DNA of 9,038 bases, taken from contig JAURDG010000043.1 in the NCBI GenBank assembly GCA_030828025.1, forward strand, positions 1 to 9,038. The letters are read 5' to 3'. The notes beneath the pieces were generated by a model. It worked only from the letters and a program-made list of their open reading frames with translations. It did not search any database and had not been told where the DNA came from. Shown here one piece after another: positions 1 through 7,814 of the stretch. Source of the stretch: Flavobacteriaceae bacterium (GTDB lineage Bacteria > Bacteroidota > Bacteroidia > Flavobacteriales > Flavobacteriaceae). How positions within the stretch are numbered: position 1 is the stretch's first letter; each line of letters starts with the position of its first letter. Both the position numbers and the translations under genes were made by a program.

Positions 1-132
1 CACTATGGTTGGGACACCAACAAAGGCTATCCCACCACCAAGCACCGTGAAGCCATCCTAAAAAACGGCCCTGTTAACATACACCGCAAAACTTTTGCAC
101 TTTATCCAAAACAACTGTCTCTAGATTTATAA
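1..132 (+). CDS. rnhB: Ribonuclease HII, C-terminal 43 residues (gene runs off the left edge)
   Basis: RNase HII cleaves the RNA part of RNA-DNA hybrids, including single ribonucleotides left in DNA, in the cytoplasm. Only the end of the gene is present: frame 1 is open from base 1 to the TAA at 130-132. It begins HYGWDTNKGYPTTKHREAI, the conserved late motif of bacterial RNase HII (usually YGWxxNxGYPTxxHREAI), followed by a G-P...HR-(K/S)-(T/S)F segment and a short tail rich in Leu and Lys, as in other family members. The catalytic acidic residues lie upstream, outside the window. The next gene starts 9 nt downstream on the same strand, so the two may share a transcript, although a promoter-like element covers the rnhB stop codon. 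The identification rests on recognised motif similarity and is strong despite the short fragment. Confidence 0.9.
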   Translation, partial: HYGWDTNKGYPTTKHREAILKNGPVNIHRKTFALYPKQLSLDL

Positions 133-137
133 ATTTG
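130..137 (+). promoter_or_regulatory. Bacteroidota -7 element, TAAATTTG, for the lipoprotein gene
   Basis: TAAATTTG matches the Bacteroidota -7 consensus TAnnTTTG at all six fixed positions and overlaps the rnhB stop codon. It lies four bases before the ATG at 142, so a transcript starting here would have almost no leader. I see no good -33 TTTG at the usual distance (the nearest, 94-97, is 32 bp away), which weakens the call. Confidence 0.4.
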
Positions 138-141
138 CATC

Positions 142-2553
142 ATGAATCGACTGTTGCTACTCACTTTGGGCTTCCTTTTCGTTGCTTGTCAACAAAACCA
201 AACCGCGCACACATCCATGCTTCAACTATTGCCCAGCAATGCTCGGGTGGTTATAAAAAGTGATGGCTTTCAGTCTTTGGCAGCCTACAAAAATGCACAT
301 GAAGCGAGTTCTGCCGTGGCCAATCTGTTTCCTGAATTTATTGACCTAATAGAAGCGCAACCACAAAAAATAAGTAGTCAATTGAGCTTTCATTTGGAGG
401 GAAAAGACAAATTGAGTCATTTGTTAATCAGTCCACAAAAACCACATGATGTTGATTCTTTAGCTACCGATACGCTTTATTATGATAAGGTAGCCATGGT
501 ACGCCTTTCAACCAATCCACCCAGATATTACGCTTCTTGGGATAGTTTACACTTTAGTGCATCCAGTAAGTTGCTCCTTGAAAACAGCATTAGACTTCGC
601 CGAACGCCCAGTTCGGTTGACCCGACATTAGAGCAATTGTACAACAACACCAAAGAGCCACATACGATTTTTGTCAACCGAGAAATTGCGCCTTTTTTTA
701 ATGTGCTGATGATTCTTGATACTCCTTTTCCATGGAATGAATGGAGCAACTGGACGGCCGTAGTGCCAACAGTTAATGACAATGGCATTTTTGCACGTGC
801 CTACGGGGTGCTAACTTCCGATGAAGGCATGCGCATTTCGCCTTTAGCCGATCAAGTTGCATCACTTCAAGAGTTGGCAGCATATATGCCCAGTAGCGTA
901 CAGCAAATAACGGCTTTCGCCTTCGACTATGCCAAATTCAAACAAGCAGCTGATCGCTATAGAATCGTGCACAACAAAGCTGAAGTTATCTTAGATTCCC
1001 TACTTATGGACGCTACCCACATGGCGCAAGCACGTGTAGGCAATGAACACTTGGGCATCATTAGTACTGGCTTAGACAACGAAGAAAGCAAAGCCATACT
1101 TGCCCGTCAATCAAAGGCACAATACAATGAAAATAACCACATAATCTACGAACTAAGTGATCCGAAAACAACACTTTTCTCTCCTATTCTTAATGACATT
1201 GCATACACTTATGCAGGTGTTATCAACAAGCATATCGTTTTGGGAACTTCCAAAACAGCACTTAGCTTGGCGTTTACTGCGCACAATAAAGAAGACGTTT
1301 TGACCAACACAACAGCATTTCAAGACTACGTGAATACCTTGCCTCGAAAAAGCAGCTTTTGGAGTTGGGTGGCGCCAAACTACTTTGATACAAAATTTAA
1401 AGAAGTTGTTCCTGTACTAAAAAATCAAGCGTTTTCTGTCTATCGGCAAGCCGATGCCGTTGGTGTTATCGAAGGGGATGTGTTTTATTTTACTTTAAGC
1501 CTTCAAAATCCAAGTAAAGGCAGCACCAAATCGCAAGGCGTAGAGTTGTCTGCCGTAGTAAGTTTTGAACATGAGCTGATTTGGGGTCCTTATGCGGTGC
1601 AAAACCACATTACAAAGGCTTTAGAGTGGGTAGTCCAAGATGAGGAATTTCAGCTTTATCTACTCAACAATGGCGGAGAAATTTTGTGGAAAAAACAAGT
1701 AGATGGAACCATTATAAGTGCCGTGCAGCAGGTGGATTTATATCGAAACAATAGGCTGCAACTCGCCTTTATTACGGACAAAAGTTTTCAGGTCTTGGAC
1801 CGTAACGGCAATGAGGTTTCGGGCTTTAGCCGAAAAGATATAAGCACTTCAAGTACTTTTTCGCTGTTTGATTATGATAATCAACGTGACTACCGTATAG
1901 TGCTTTCGACTGGAAATACGTTACGCATGTACGATCGCCGCATGCGAAAAGTAAGCGGTTGGCAGAAAACGAAATTATCCGATGCGTTAGCCTTTCCCGC
2001 AAAACACATACGTATTGGTAGCAGAGACTACATCGCACTAGTACATAAATCCGGTGAAGCCGCCTTACTACACCGCTCTGGAAAAACACGCATCAAACTG
2101 CCTGCTGACCTTCAATTAAAGCAAGATATCTATGCCTATCAAAATGGTTTTGTCAGTATAGACAACAAAAATCGATTAGTTGAAATTAGCACGGCAGGGA
2201 AAATTACCAAAACAGCACTACCCTTCGAGACTCGCTATGCGCTGGCCGCAAACAAGAACACCTTGGTTACCTTGACCGAAAATAAAGTAACGATCAATAA
2301 CCAACTGGTCGAGCTGGATTATGGCGTCTATGCCCCGCCAAAAATTCAGGTGGTCAACAACCGAACATACATCCTTGTTTGGGACAATCAATCAGGGAAA
2401 ACTTATATTTTTAATCGTGAAGCGGAGCTTTTGGACAGCTTTCCTGTAGTTGGCGAAGGTTGGGCTATGCTTGGTCAAGGCAAAGCGGGGACAGAAATAT
2501 ATCTAGCTGCTCAAAACAATCGTAAAGAACTACGAATTTACCGCATGCCTTAG
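142..2553 (+). CDS. Predicted lipoprotein, 803 aa, with a propeller-like C-terminal half; function unknown
   Basis: I do not recognise a named family. The N-terminus is a short lipoprotein signal peptide: N2-R3, a leucine-rich core (4-12), then FVAC with the lipidation cysteine at residue 16; the product should be membrane-anchored and face the periplasm or cell surface. After the Cys the sequence is QQNQT, without an obvious acidic export signal. Residues about 25-470 look like a mixed alpha/beta region starting with a 'LLPSNARVVIKSDG' segment; it vaguely recalls DUF3352-type proteins, but I cannot confirm this. Residues about 475-803 contain repeated short beta-strand pairs such as YLLNNGGEILWKK (506-518), VLDRNGNEVSGF (551-562), MYDRRMRKVSGW (596-607), LLHRSGKTRIKL (642-653) and YIFNREAELLDSF (755-767), which suggest a PQQ/WD-like beta-propeller used for binding. 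No catalytic motif is visible. It follows rnhB by 9 nt, and its stop overlaps the convergent lipB stop by 4 nt. The start is chosen because it gives a complete signal peptide. Confidence 0.8.
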   Translation: MNRLLLLTLGFLFVACQQNQTAHTSMLQLLPSNARVVIKSDGFQSLAAYKNAHEASSAVANLFPEFIDLIEAQPQKISSQLSFHLEGKDKLSHLLISPQKPHDVDSLATDTLYYDKVAMVRLSTNPPRYYASWDSLHFSASSKLLLENSIRLRRTPSSVDPTLEQLYNNTKEPHTIFVNREIAPFFNVLMILDTPFPWNEWSNWTAVVPTVNDNGIFARAYGVLTSDEGMRISPLADQVASLQELAAYMPSSVQQITAFAFDYAKFKQAADRYRIVHNKAEVILDSLLMDATHMAQARVGNEHLGIISTGLDNEESKAILARQSKAQYNENNHIIYELSDPKTTLFSPILNDIAYTYAGVINKHIVLGTSKTALSLAFTAHNKEDVLTNTTAFQDYVNTLPRKSSFWSWVAPNYFDTKFKEVVPVLKNQAFSVYRQADAVGVIEGDVFYFTLSLQNPSKGSTKSQGVELSAVVSFEHELIWGPYAVQNHITKALEWVVQDEEFQLYLLNNGGEILWKKQVDGTIISAVQQVDLYRNNRLQLAFITDKSFQVLDRNGNEVSGFSRKDISTSSTFSLFDYDNQRDYRIVLSTGNTLRMYDRRMRKVSGWQKTKLSDALAFPAKHIRIGSRDYIALVHKSGEAALLHRSGKTRIKLPADLQLKQDIYAYQNGFVSIDNKNRLVEISTAGKITKTALPFETRYALAANKNTLVTLTENKVTINNQLVELDYGVYAPPKIQVVNNRTYILVWDNQSGKTYIFNREAELLDSFPVVGEGWAMLGQGKAGTEIYLAAQNNRKELRIYRMP

Positions 2554-3254
2554 GTCAAGTTGACGTCAAAAACTTTTGAGAAGTGATGGGCAAAGCGTGC
2601 GCGCACCTGTTCCATATCTATCGGTTTACCCAATTCTTTTTGCATTGACGTAACGGCCTTCCCTTGAATACCACAAGGGATGATGTAATCAAAAAAAGAC
2701 AAATCGGTATTTACATTCAACGCAAAACCGTGCATGGTAACCCATCTGCTGGTGCGAATACCCATGGCGCAAATTTTACGTGGATTTTTTCCTTCAACAT
2801 CCAACCAAACACCTGTTTCACCCGTACTTCGTGAAGCCTTAATGTCGTAGTCTCTGAGGGTTTGTATGACGCATTCTTCGAGGAAGCGCAAGTATTTATG
2901 AATATCTGTAAAAAAACAGTCTAAATCCAATATTGGATAACCAACAAGTTGTCCTGGACCGTGATAGGTAATGTCGCCGCCTCGATTGGTTTGGAAAAAA
3001 ACCACTCCTTTTTCGGCAAGGGTCTTTTCATTGATGAGTAAGTTTTTTTCGTCACCGCTTTTGCCCAACGTATAAACGTGTGGATGCTCGACAAACAGCA
3101 AATGGTGTTCGGTTGGTTGCTGCGCTTCTGGATGGCGCCGATTGTAAATTTTTTGGTCTATGGTTTGTTGAAACAGTTGCTGTTGCAAAGAAGTTGTTGC
3201 ATCATATGCCGCAAGACCCAAATTCCGTACGTGGACGGTGGGCTTAGTGTCCAT
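2550..3254 (-). CDS. lipB: Lipoyl(octanoyl) transferase LipB
   Basis: LipB moves octanoyl groups from octanoyl-ACP onto the lipoyl domains of 2-oxoacid dehydrogenases and the glycine cleavage system, the first step of lipoate synthesis before LipA adds sulfur. The 234-aa product has the usual length and all family landmarks: LFVEHPHVYTLG (53-64), the signature RGGDITYHGPGQLVGYPI (91-108), the catalytic lysine in the segment K160-ICAMGIR, HGFALNVNTDL (175-185), and the catalytic cysteine C194 in IIPCGI. K160 and C194 correspond to the Lys/Cys acyl-transfer dyad of characterised LipB proteins, so the enzyme should be active. The ATG at 3252-3254 lies inside the last codons of the upstream yqaE-like gene (11-nt overlap), so its translation is probably coupled to that gene. 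lipA is not in the window. Confidence 0.97.
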   Translation of the reverse strand: MDTKPTVHVRNLGLAAYDATTSLQQQLFQQTIDQKIYNRRHPEAQQPTEHHLLFVEHPHVYTLGKSGDEKNLLINEKTLAEKGVVFFQTNRGGDITYHGPGQLVGYPILDLDCFFTDIHKYLRFLEECVIQTLRDYDIKASRSTGETGVWLDVEGKNPRKICAMGIRTSRWVTMHGFALNVNTDLSFFDYIIPCGIQGKAVTSMQKELGKPIDMEQVRARFAHHFSKVFDVNLT

Positions 3255-3411
3255 ACCAACTTGGGCGATTGAGGATGATTAATGCGCCTATTACGCCTGG
3301 AACCCAAGCACATAAAGTCAACAATAAAACAATAAGAATGGAGCCACATCCTCGGTCGAAAACGGCTAATGGTGGAAAGATAATGGCCAATATGACACGA
3401 AATAAACTCAT
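3244..3411 (-). CDS. YqaE/Pmp3 (UPF0057) family small membrane protein, 55 aa
   Basis: Reverse-strand translation from the ATG at 3409-3411 to the TAA at 3244-3246 gives a 55-aa protein beginning MSLFRVILAIIFPPLAVF. This is the hallmark of the YqaE/Pmp3 family: a hydrophobic helix with the (I/L)FPPLAV core (residues about 5-18), a short polar turn DRGCGS (19-24), a second helix (about 25-47) containing the conserved W-V-P-G segment (36-39), and a short tail LNRPSWYGH. Eukaryotic and bacterial members are linked to membrane potential and cation or stress tolerance, but the molecular role is not settled. Length and two-helix layout fit the family. It sits first in a two-gene unit with lipB, overlapping its start by 11 nt. 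A TATATTTG promoter element lies just upstream. Confidence 0.9.
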   Translation of the reverse strand: MSLFRVILAIIFPPLAVFDRGCGSILIVLLLTLCAWVPGVIGALIILNRPSWYGH

Positions 3412-3419
3412 GGTAAAGA

Positions 3420-3427
3420 CAAATATA
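3420..3427 (-). promoter_or_regulatory. Bacteroidota -7 element, TATATTTG, for the yqaE-like gene and lipB
   Basis: On the minus strand TATATTTG matches TAnnTTTG exactly and is followed by TCTTTACC and then the ATG, so the leader is expected to be only a few bases. A GTTC sits about 19 bp upstream as a poor -33 element. The position between two divergent genes, directly before the small membrane protein gene, supports it as the promoter of the yqaE-lipB pair. Confidence 0.55.
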
Positions 3428-3442
3428 CAAATTCGTTGGTTC

Positions 3443-3472
3443 TTGAGAACTCATGCGCATTGGTTATCTTTG
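3443..3472 (+). promoter_or_regulatory. Bacteroidota promoter for lysS (TTG, 19-bp spacer, TATCTTTG)
   Basis: TATCTTTG at 3465-3472 is an exact TAnnTTTG match. TTG at 3443-3445 lies 19 bp upstream, a normal spacing for the Bacteroidota -33/-7 pair. The expected transcription start is only about 10 bases before the lysS ATG at 3487. The element also excludes the longer in-frame ATG at 3436, which would lie upstream of the promoter. Its upstream half overlaps that of the divergent yqaE promoter. Confidence 0.65.
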
Positions 3473-3486
3473 CAACACAAATATTG

Positions 3487-5181
3487 ATGATGTACGAATT
3501 ATCAGAGCAAGAACTTGTTCGTAGAGAAAAGCTAGCAAAGCTCAAAAGTTTGGGGATAGATCCTTATCCAGCAAACGCATTTCCAACAACGCACTACAGT
3601 AATGAAATTGCCACCAACTACAAAGATGGTTTAGACGTTTGTTTGGCAGGGCGATTAATGTCTCGCAGGGTTCAAGGCAAAGCGAGCTTTGCCGAACTTC
3701 AAGATGCACAAGGACGTGTGCAACTGTACTTTAACAGAGATGTTTTATGTCCCGAAGAGGACAAAACCATGTACAACGAGGTGTATAAAAAACTGTTGGA
3801 CATTGGCGATATCATTGGTATTGAAGGTAAGTTATTCACCACTCAAGTGGGTGAAAAGACCGTTGAGGTACACAAACTTTTTGTGTTGAGTAAGTCCTTG
3901 CGACCACTACCCTTACCCAAAGTAGATGCCGAAGGAAATACGTATGATGCCTTTACAGATCCAGAGCTTCGGTATCGCCAACGATATGTTGACCTCATCG
4001 TTAATCCACATGTGAAAGAAGCTTTTGTGAAACGCACCAAAATCACGAATACCATGCGTTCATTTTTTAATGAGCGTGGTTATTTGGAAGTCGAAACGCC
4101 AATACTTCAACCCATTCCTGGAGGAGCCGCAGCCCGACCATTTGTAACGCATCACAACGCATTAAATATCCCCTTATATCTGCGTATTGCAAACGAATTA
4201 TACCTCAAAAGACTTATTGTAGGAGGCTTTGATGGTGTTTACGAGTTTGCCAAAGACTTTAGAAATGAAGGGATGGACAAAACCCACAATCCCGAATTTA
4301 CTGTTCTGGAATTGTACGTGGCGTATAAAGACTACCATTGGATGATGGAAACCACAGAAGCCTTGCTCGAGAAAGTTGCCATCGCTGCCAATGGAAGTGC
4401 TGCCGTGCAGGTCGGCGAACAAACCATCGATTTTAAAGCACCCTATCCTCGAGTGCCCATTTTGGATGCCATTAAAGAACATACTGGAATTGACGTTTCG
4501 GCAATGGATGAAACCGAACTGCGCAGCACAGCAAAAAAATTGGGCTTAGAGGTAGATGACACCATGGGCAAAGGAAAACTGATAGACGAGTTGTTTGGCG
4601 AGCTTTGCGAGCACCACTACATACAACCAACCTTTATTACAGACTATCCCAAAGAAATGAGCCCGTTGACAAAAGCGCACCGCAGCAAACCAGGGCTTAC
4701 AGAGCGTTTTGAGCTTATGGTCAATGGAAAGGAATTGGCAAACGCTTATTCGGAACTAAACGATCCCATTGACCAGCGCGAGCGCTTTGAAGACCAAATG
4801 GCACTCTCGGAAAAAGGCGATGACGAAGCGATGTTTATCGACCAAGATTTCTTGCGTGCATTAGAGTACGGCATGCCGCCAACTTCGGGCATAGGTATCG
4901 GCATTGACCGCCTAACCATGCTGCTGACCAACAACAGCTCTATCCAAGAAGTGTTGTTTTTCCCACAGATGCGCCCCGAGAAAAAAGGACCATCCCTTAC
5001 TGAAGATGAGCAAGTTGTTTTTGAAATTTTAAAAAACAATAGCCCCATTGAATTGGCTACACTAAAAGAACAAACGGGCTTAAGCAATAAAAAATGGGAC
5101 AAGGCCATCAAAGGGCTTACTAGCAAGTCTGTTGCTCAAGTATCCAAAAATGATGAAAAGCTAACAGTAAGTCTGCGTTAG
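3487..5181 (+). CDS. lysS: Lysine--tRNA ligase, class II, with C-terminal extension
   Basis: LysS charges tRNA-Lys with lysine using ATP in the cytoplasm. The 564-aa product starts MMYELSEQELVRREKL, an N-terminal helix typical of bacterial LysS, followed by an OB-fold anticodon-binding domain (about 50-140, with GKASFAELQDAQGRVQLYF at 64-82). The class II catalytic domain contains ETPILQPIPGGAAARPF around motif 1 (203-219), motif 2 FRNEG...NPEFT (258-272), and motif 3 GIGIGIDRLTMLLTN (468-482). Residues from about 498 to 564 form an extra domain beyond the ordinary enzyme of about 500 aa; it contains LTEDEQVVFEILKNN and GLSNKKWDKAIKGL and looks helical, like a small winged helix. From memory, similar tails occur in flavobacterial LysS. 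Start: the ATGs at 3487 and 3490 are equally possible; the upstream ATG at 3436 gives 17 residues unlike LysS and lies before the promoter. It is transcribed divergently from yqaE-lipB. Confidence 0.97.
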   Translation: MMYELSEQELVRREKLAKLKSLGIDPYPANAFPTTHYSNEIATNYKDGLDVCLAGRLMSRRVQGKASFAELQDAQGRVQLYFNRDVLCPEEDKTMYNEVYKKLLDIGDIIGIEGKLFTTQVGEKTVEVHKLFVLSKSLRPLPLPKVDAEGNTYDAFTDPELRYRQRYVDLIVNPHVKEAFVKRTKITNTMRSFFNERGYLEVETPILQPIPGGAAARPFVTHHNALNIPLYLRIANELYLKRLIVGGFDGVYEFAKDFRNEGMDKTHNPEFTVLELYVAYKDYHWMMETTEALLEKVAIAANGSAAVQVGEQTIDFKAPYPRVPILDAIKEHTGIDVSAMDETELRSTAKKLGLEVDDTMGKGKLIDELFGELCEHHYIQPTFITDYPKEMSPLTKAHRSKPGLTERFELMVNGKELANAYSELNDPIDQRERFEDQMALSEKGDDEAMFIDQDFLRALEYGMPPTSGIGIGIDRLTMLLTNNSSIQEVLFFPQMRPEKKGPSLTEDEQVVFEILKNNSPIELATLKEQTGLSNKKWDKAIKGLTSKSVAQVSKNDEKLTVSLR

Positions 5182-5255
5182 TTTGGGGTTGCGTGCCACG
5201 CCTTTGACGCATACTAAGTTGTTTATCTAAAGTTAATTTTACATATTCGCCTAAC

Positions 5256-5263
5256 TAAATTTA
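5256..5263 (+). promoter_or_regulatory. Possible -7 element, TAAATTTA, for the metalloprotease gene
   Basis: TAAATTTA matches TAnnTTTG except for the last base and lies four bases before the ATG at 5268, the same spacing as the TAAATTTG before the lipoprotein gene. No convincing -33 element is seen. A second 5-of-6 match, TAATTTTA, lies at 5234-5241, so the real promoter position in this 86-bp gap is uncertain. Confidence 0.25.
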
Positions 5264-5267
5264 TTTT

Positions 5268-7763
5268 ATGAAAAAGGCTAAATATATATTAACGCTCCTA
5301 CTTATCGTTTTTTCAATTCCAGCTCAAGGACAATTTGGCAAACTCTTTAAAAAGAAACCAGCTCCTGTAGTAGAAAAACCAAAACCTGAAGAAGAGGATA
5401 AAAACGCCATAAAACCATATGACAAGGTCATTACTGCCAAGGCAATTTCTGATCATGGCTTGTTTGATGTACACCTTGTTGGCGAAGATTATTTTTATGA
5501 AATCCCTGACTCACTCTTTGGAAAAGAGATGCTTATGGTAACCCGCATCGCCAAAACAGCCACAGGCATTGGATTTGGTGGCGGAAAACAAAACACACAA
5601 GTGCTCCGCTGGGAAAAAGACAAGAAAAGCGTTTTATTGCGCGTAGTGTCGCACGAGATTTTTGCGGCAGACTCATTGCCTATTCACGAAGCGGTGGTCA
5701 ATTCGAACTTTGAACCCGTACTTTATCGTTTTGACATCAAAACCATTGGTAAAGACTCGATGAGTACCGTTATTCAAGTAAATAGCCTTTTTGAAACAGA
5801 CGTAAAGGCTTTGGGCTTCCCACAGTCTAGCCGCAAAACCTATAAAATTACGAGTTTAGACAAATCCAGGTCCTATATCAATAGTCTTAAAAGTTATCCG
5901 TTAAATATCGAGGCACGGCACGTAAAAACCTATAGTTCTAGTGAGCCGCCATCAAACTCTAGTATTGGTTCGATTAGTTTGGAGATAAATAACTCCATGA
6001 TATTATTGCCCAAAGAACCTATGAAACGACGCTATTTTGACGAGCGCGTGGGATGGTTCTCTAGAGGTCAAACAGACTACGGACTTGATGTGCAAAAAAG
6101 CAAAACAGTCCGCTATCTTGATCGTTGGCGCTTAGAAATAAAGGATGAAGACCTCGAAAAATTTAATCGGGGCGAATTGGTAGAACCCAAAAAACCAATT
6201 GTCTATTATATTGATCGAGCCACGCCCAAAAAATGGATTCCCTACCTAAAGCAAGGTATTGAAGACTGGCAAGTAGCCTTTGAAGCAGCAGGGTTTAAAA
6301 ATGCCATAATTGCCAAAGACCCACCTACACCTGAAGAAGATCCAGAGTGGAGTCCTGAAGACGTGCGCTATTCGGTAGTGCGCTATTTGGCGTCGCCTAT
6401 TCCTAATGCCAACGGACCGCACGTAAGTGACCCGCGTTCTGGCGAAATATTGGAGTCCGATATCAATTGGTATCACAATGTTATGACCCTGTTACGCAAC
6501 TGGTTTTTTGTGCAAACAGCAGCCATAAATCCGGAGGCTCGTGGAGTGGAATTTAAAGATGAAATCATGGGGCGTCTTATTCGTTTTGTGTCTGCTCACG
6601 AAGTAGGACACACCATTGGACTGCCGCACAACATGGGCAGTAGTGTGGCCTATCCCGTTGACTCATTGCGCTCGCCTTCGTTTACCAAAAAATACGGCAC
6701 GGCACCTTCCATTATGGATTATGCACGCTTTAATTATGTAGCGCAACCCGGTGATGGTGATGTGTCGCTGATGCCCGATATTGGGGTTTATGACAAGCAT
6801 GCCGTTCGCTGGGGATACCGCCCTATTCCAACGGCTGCAACAGCAGAAGATGAAAAGGAAACACTTGACCAATGGATTTTGGCGCATCAAGACGACCCGA
6901 TGTATCGATTTGGTAGTCAGCAATTTGGCAGCCCAATTGACCCTAGTTCTCAAACAGAAGACTTGGGTGATGATGCCATAAAAGCAAGTGCTTACGGCAT
7001 TGCTAATCTAAAACGCATTGTACCTAATCTTATTGAGTGGACAGCAGAAGACGGTAAAGATTATCAAGATTTGCAGGATTTATACAATCAGGTGCTTAGT
7101 CAATACAACCGCTACATGGGGCACGTAACAGCAAACGTAGGTGGTGTTTATGAATACTACAAAACCTATGACCAAAAGGGTGCTGTTTATACGCATGTAG
7201 ATAAGGCACACCAACGCGCATGCATGCAGTTTTTACAAGATGAATTATTTACTACTCCAGAATGGTTATTGAAAAATGAAATCTTTAACAAAATTGAATT
7301 TGCAGGCGTATTAGACCGCATGCGCCGAACACAAACCGGCACACTCGATCGTCTATTGTCGTTTGATCGTTTGGCACGTATTTCTGAAAACGAAGCACTT
7401 AACGGGAAAAAGGCATATTCGATGATACAGATGATGGCAGATTTACGCAAGGGTATATGGCGTGAGTTATACACGAATGAAGCGATTGGCATTTATCGAA
7501 GAAATCTCCAGCGTGCTTATATTGATCGAATGGAATATCTCCTTACAGAAAGCCAAGAGCCACTATCAGGTGCTGCCCGACGATATAGCAATCAAACCCG
7601 TGTTTTGGTTAGCCAATCGGATATAAGGGCGGTAAGCAGGGCGCAACTGGTTAACCTAAAAGCAGCAATTGGTAAGCGATTAGCCGCTTCAACTGATCAA
7701 AGCACACGTTATCACTTGCAAGAATCACTTACGCGAATCGATATGATTTTAGACCCAAGCTAA
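5268..7763 (+). CDS. Secreted zinc-dependent metalloprotease of the Met-zincin (DUF5117/DUF5118) type
   Basis: The 831-aa product is a predicted exported metallopeptidase. Residues 1-22 form a signal peptide (KKAK, a hydrophobic core, then PAQG), with no lipobox. A basic then acidic low-complexity linker follows (about 24-46), then a beta-rich N-terminal region (about 50-310) resembling the DUF5118/DUF5117 domains of large Bacteroidota metalloproteases. The catalytic part contains HEVGHTIGLPH: zinc ligands H444, H448 and H454 and catalytic E445, with the metzincin Gly at 451, followed by the Met-turn SIMDY (481-485, M483). All key residues are present, so it should be active. The helical C-terminal part (about 600-831) has no visible T9SS sorting domain, so the product is probably periplasmic or released by another route. 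The substrate is unknown. A strong terminator follows. Family names are from memory of sequence features, not a search. Confidence 0.9.
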   Translation: MKKAKYILTLLLIVFSIPAQGQFGKLFKKKPAPVVEKPKPEEEDKNAIKPYDKVITAKAISDHGLFDVHLVGEDYFYEIPDSLFGKEMLMVTRIAKTATGIGFGGGKQNTQVLRWEKDKKSVLLRVVSHEIFAADSLPIHEAVVNSNFEPVLYRFDIKTIGKDSMSTVIQVNSLFETDVKALGFPQSSRKTYKITSLDKSRSYINSLKSYPLNIEARHVKTYSSSEPPSNSSIGSISLEINNSMILLPKEPMKRRYFDERVGWFSRGQTDYGLDVQKSKTVRYLDRWRLEIKDEDLEKFNRGELVEPKKPIVYYIDRATPKKWIPYLKQGIEDWQVAFEAAGFKNAIIAKDPPTPEEDPEWSPEDVRYSVVRYLASPIPNANGPHVSDPRSGEILESDINWYHNVMTLLRNWFFVQTAAINPEARGVEFKDEIMGRLIRFVSAHEVGHTIGLPHNMGSSVAYPVDSLRSPSFTKKYGTAPSIMDYARFNYVAQPGDGDVSLMPDIGVYDKHAVRWGYRPIPTAATAEDEKETLDQWILAHQDDPMYRFGSQQFGSPIDPSSQTEDLGDDAIKASAYGIANLKRIVPNLIEWTAEDGKDYQDLQDLYNQVLSQYNRYMGHVTANVGGVYEYYKTYDQKGAVYTHVDKAHQRACMQFLQDELFTTPEWLLKNEIFNKIEFAGVLDRMRRTQTGTLDRLLSFDRLARISENEALNGKKAYSMIQMMADLRKGIWRELYTNEAIGIYRRNLQRAYIDRMEYLLTESQEPLSGAARRYSNQTRVLVSQSDIRAVSRAQLVNLKAAIGKRLAASTDQSTRYHLQESLTRIDMILDPS

Positions 7764-7814
7764 TTAAAGCGTTTTTAAGGTTTTCGAAAAGGCCTCGAGT
7801 GTATGCTCGAGGTC
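7764..7814 (-). pseudogene. Remnant of a second hemL 3' end (last 16 codons plus stop)
   Basis: Read on the minus strand, this stretch encodes DLEHTLEAFSKTLKTL followed by TAA. The intact hemL at 8521-8571 ends DLDTTLDVFSETLKHL followed by TAA. The two align without gaps over 51 nt: 35 bases and 10 of 16 residues are identical, both in the same frame and ending at the same stop. Ten of the 16 base differences are at third codon positions. Similarity stops just upstream, at about 7815-7820, where the frame continues only as KTHKK into the noncoding end of the PIN cassette. The remnant's stop codon directly abuts the metalloprotease stop codon (7761-7763). The most likely origin is the former end of hemL, cut off when the PIN cassette and the present hemL end arrived; a decayed paralogue is the alternative. 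Confidence 0.75.

Noticed and set aside
3436..3486. Longer lysS start at ATG 3436, adding 17 residues
   Set aside because: The added residues do not resemble LysS, and the start lies upstream of the exact TATCTTTG promoter element at 3465-3472.
3269..3487. Plus-strand frame of 72 codons and minus-strand frame of 100 codons across the yqaE region
   Set aside because: Their translations show no family likeness, and the minus-strand YqaE frame of 55 codons over the same bases is a clear match.
4746..5126. Minus-strand open frame of 126 codons inside lysS
   Set aside because: It is antisense to conserved catalytic lysS sequence and has no recognisable motif or start signal. The other antisense frames inside the lipoprotein, lysS and metalloprotease genes are rejected for the same reason.
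5191..5201. GCGTGCCACGC inverted repeat after lysS as a terminator
   Set aside because: The stem is only 4-5 bp with a minimal loop and is followed by CTTTGACGC, not a T tract.
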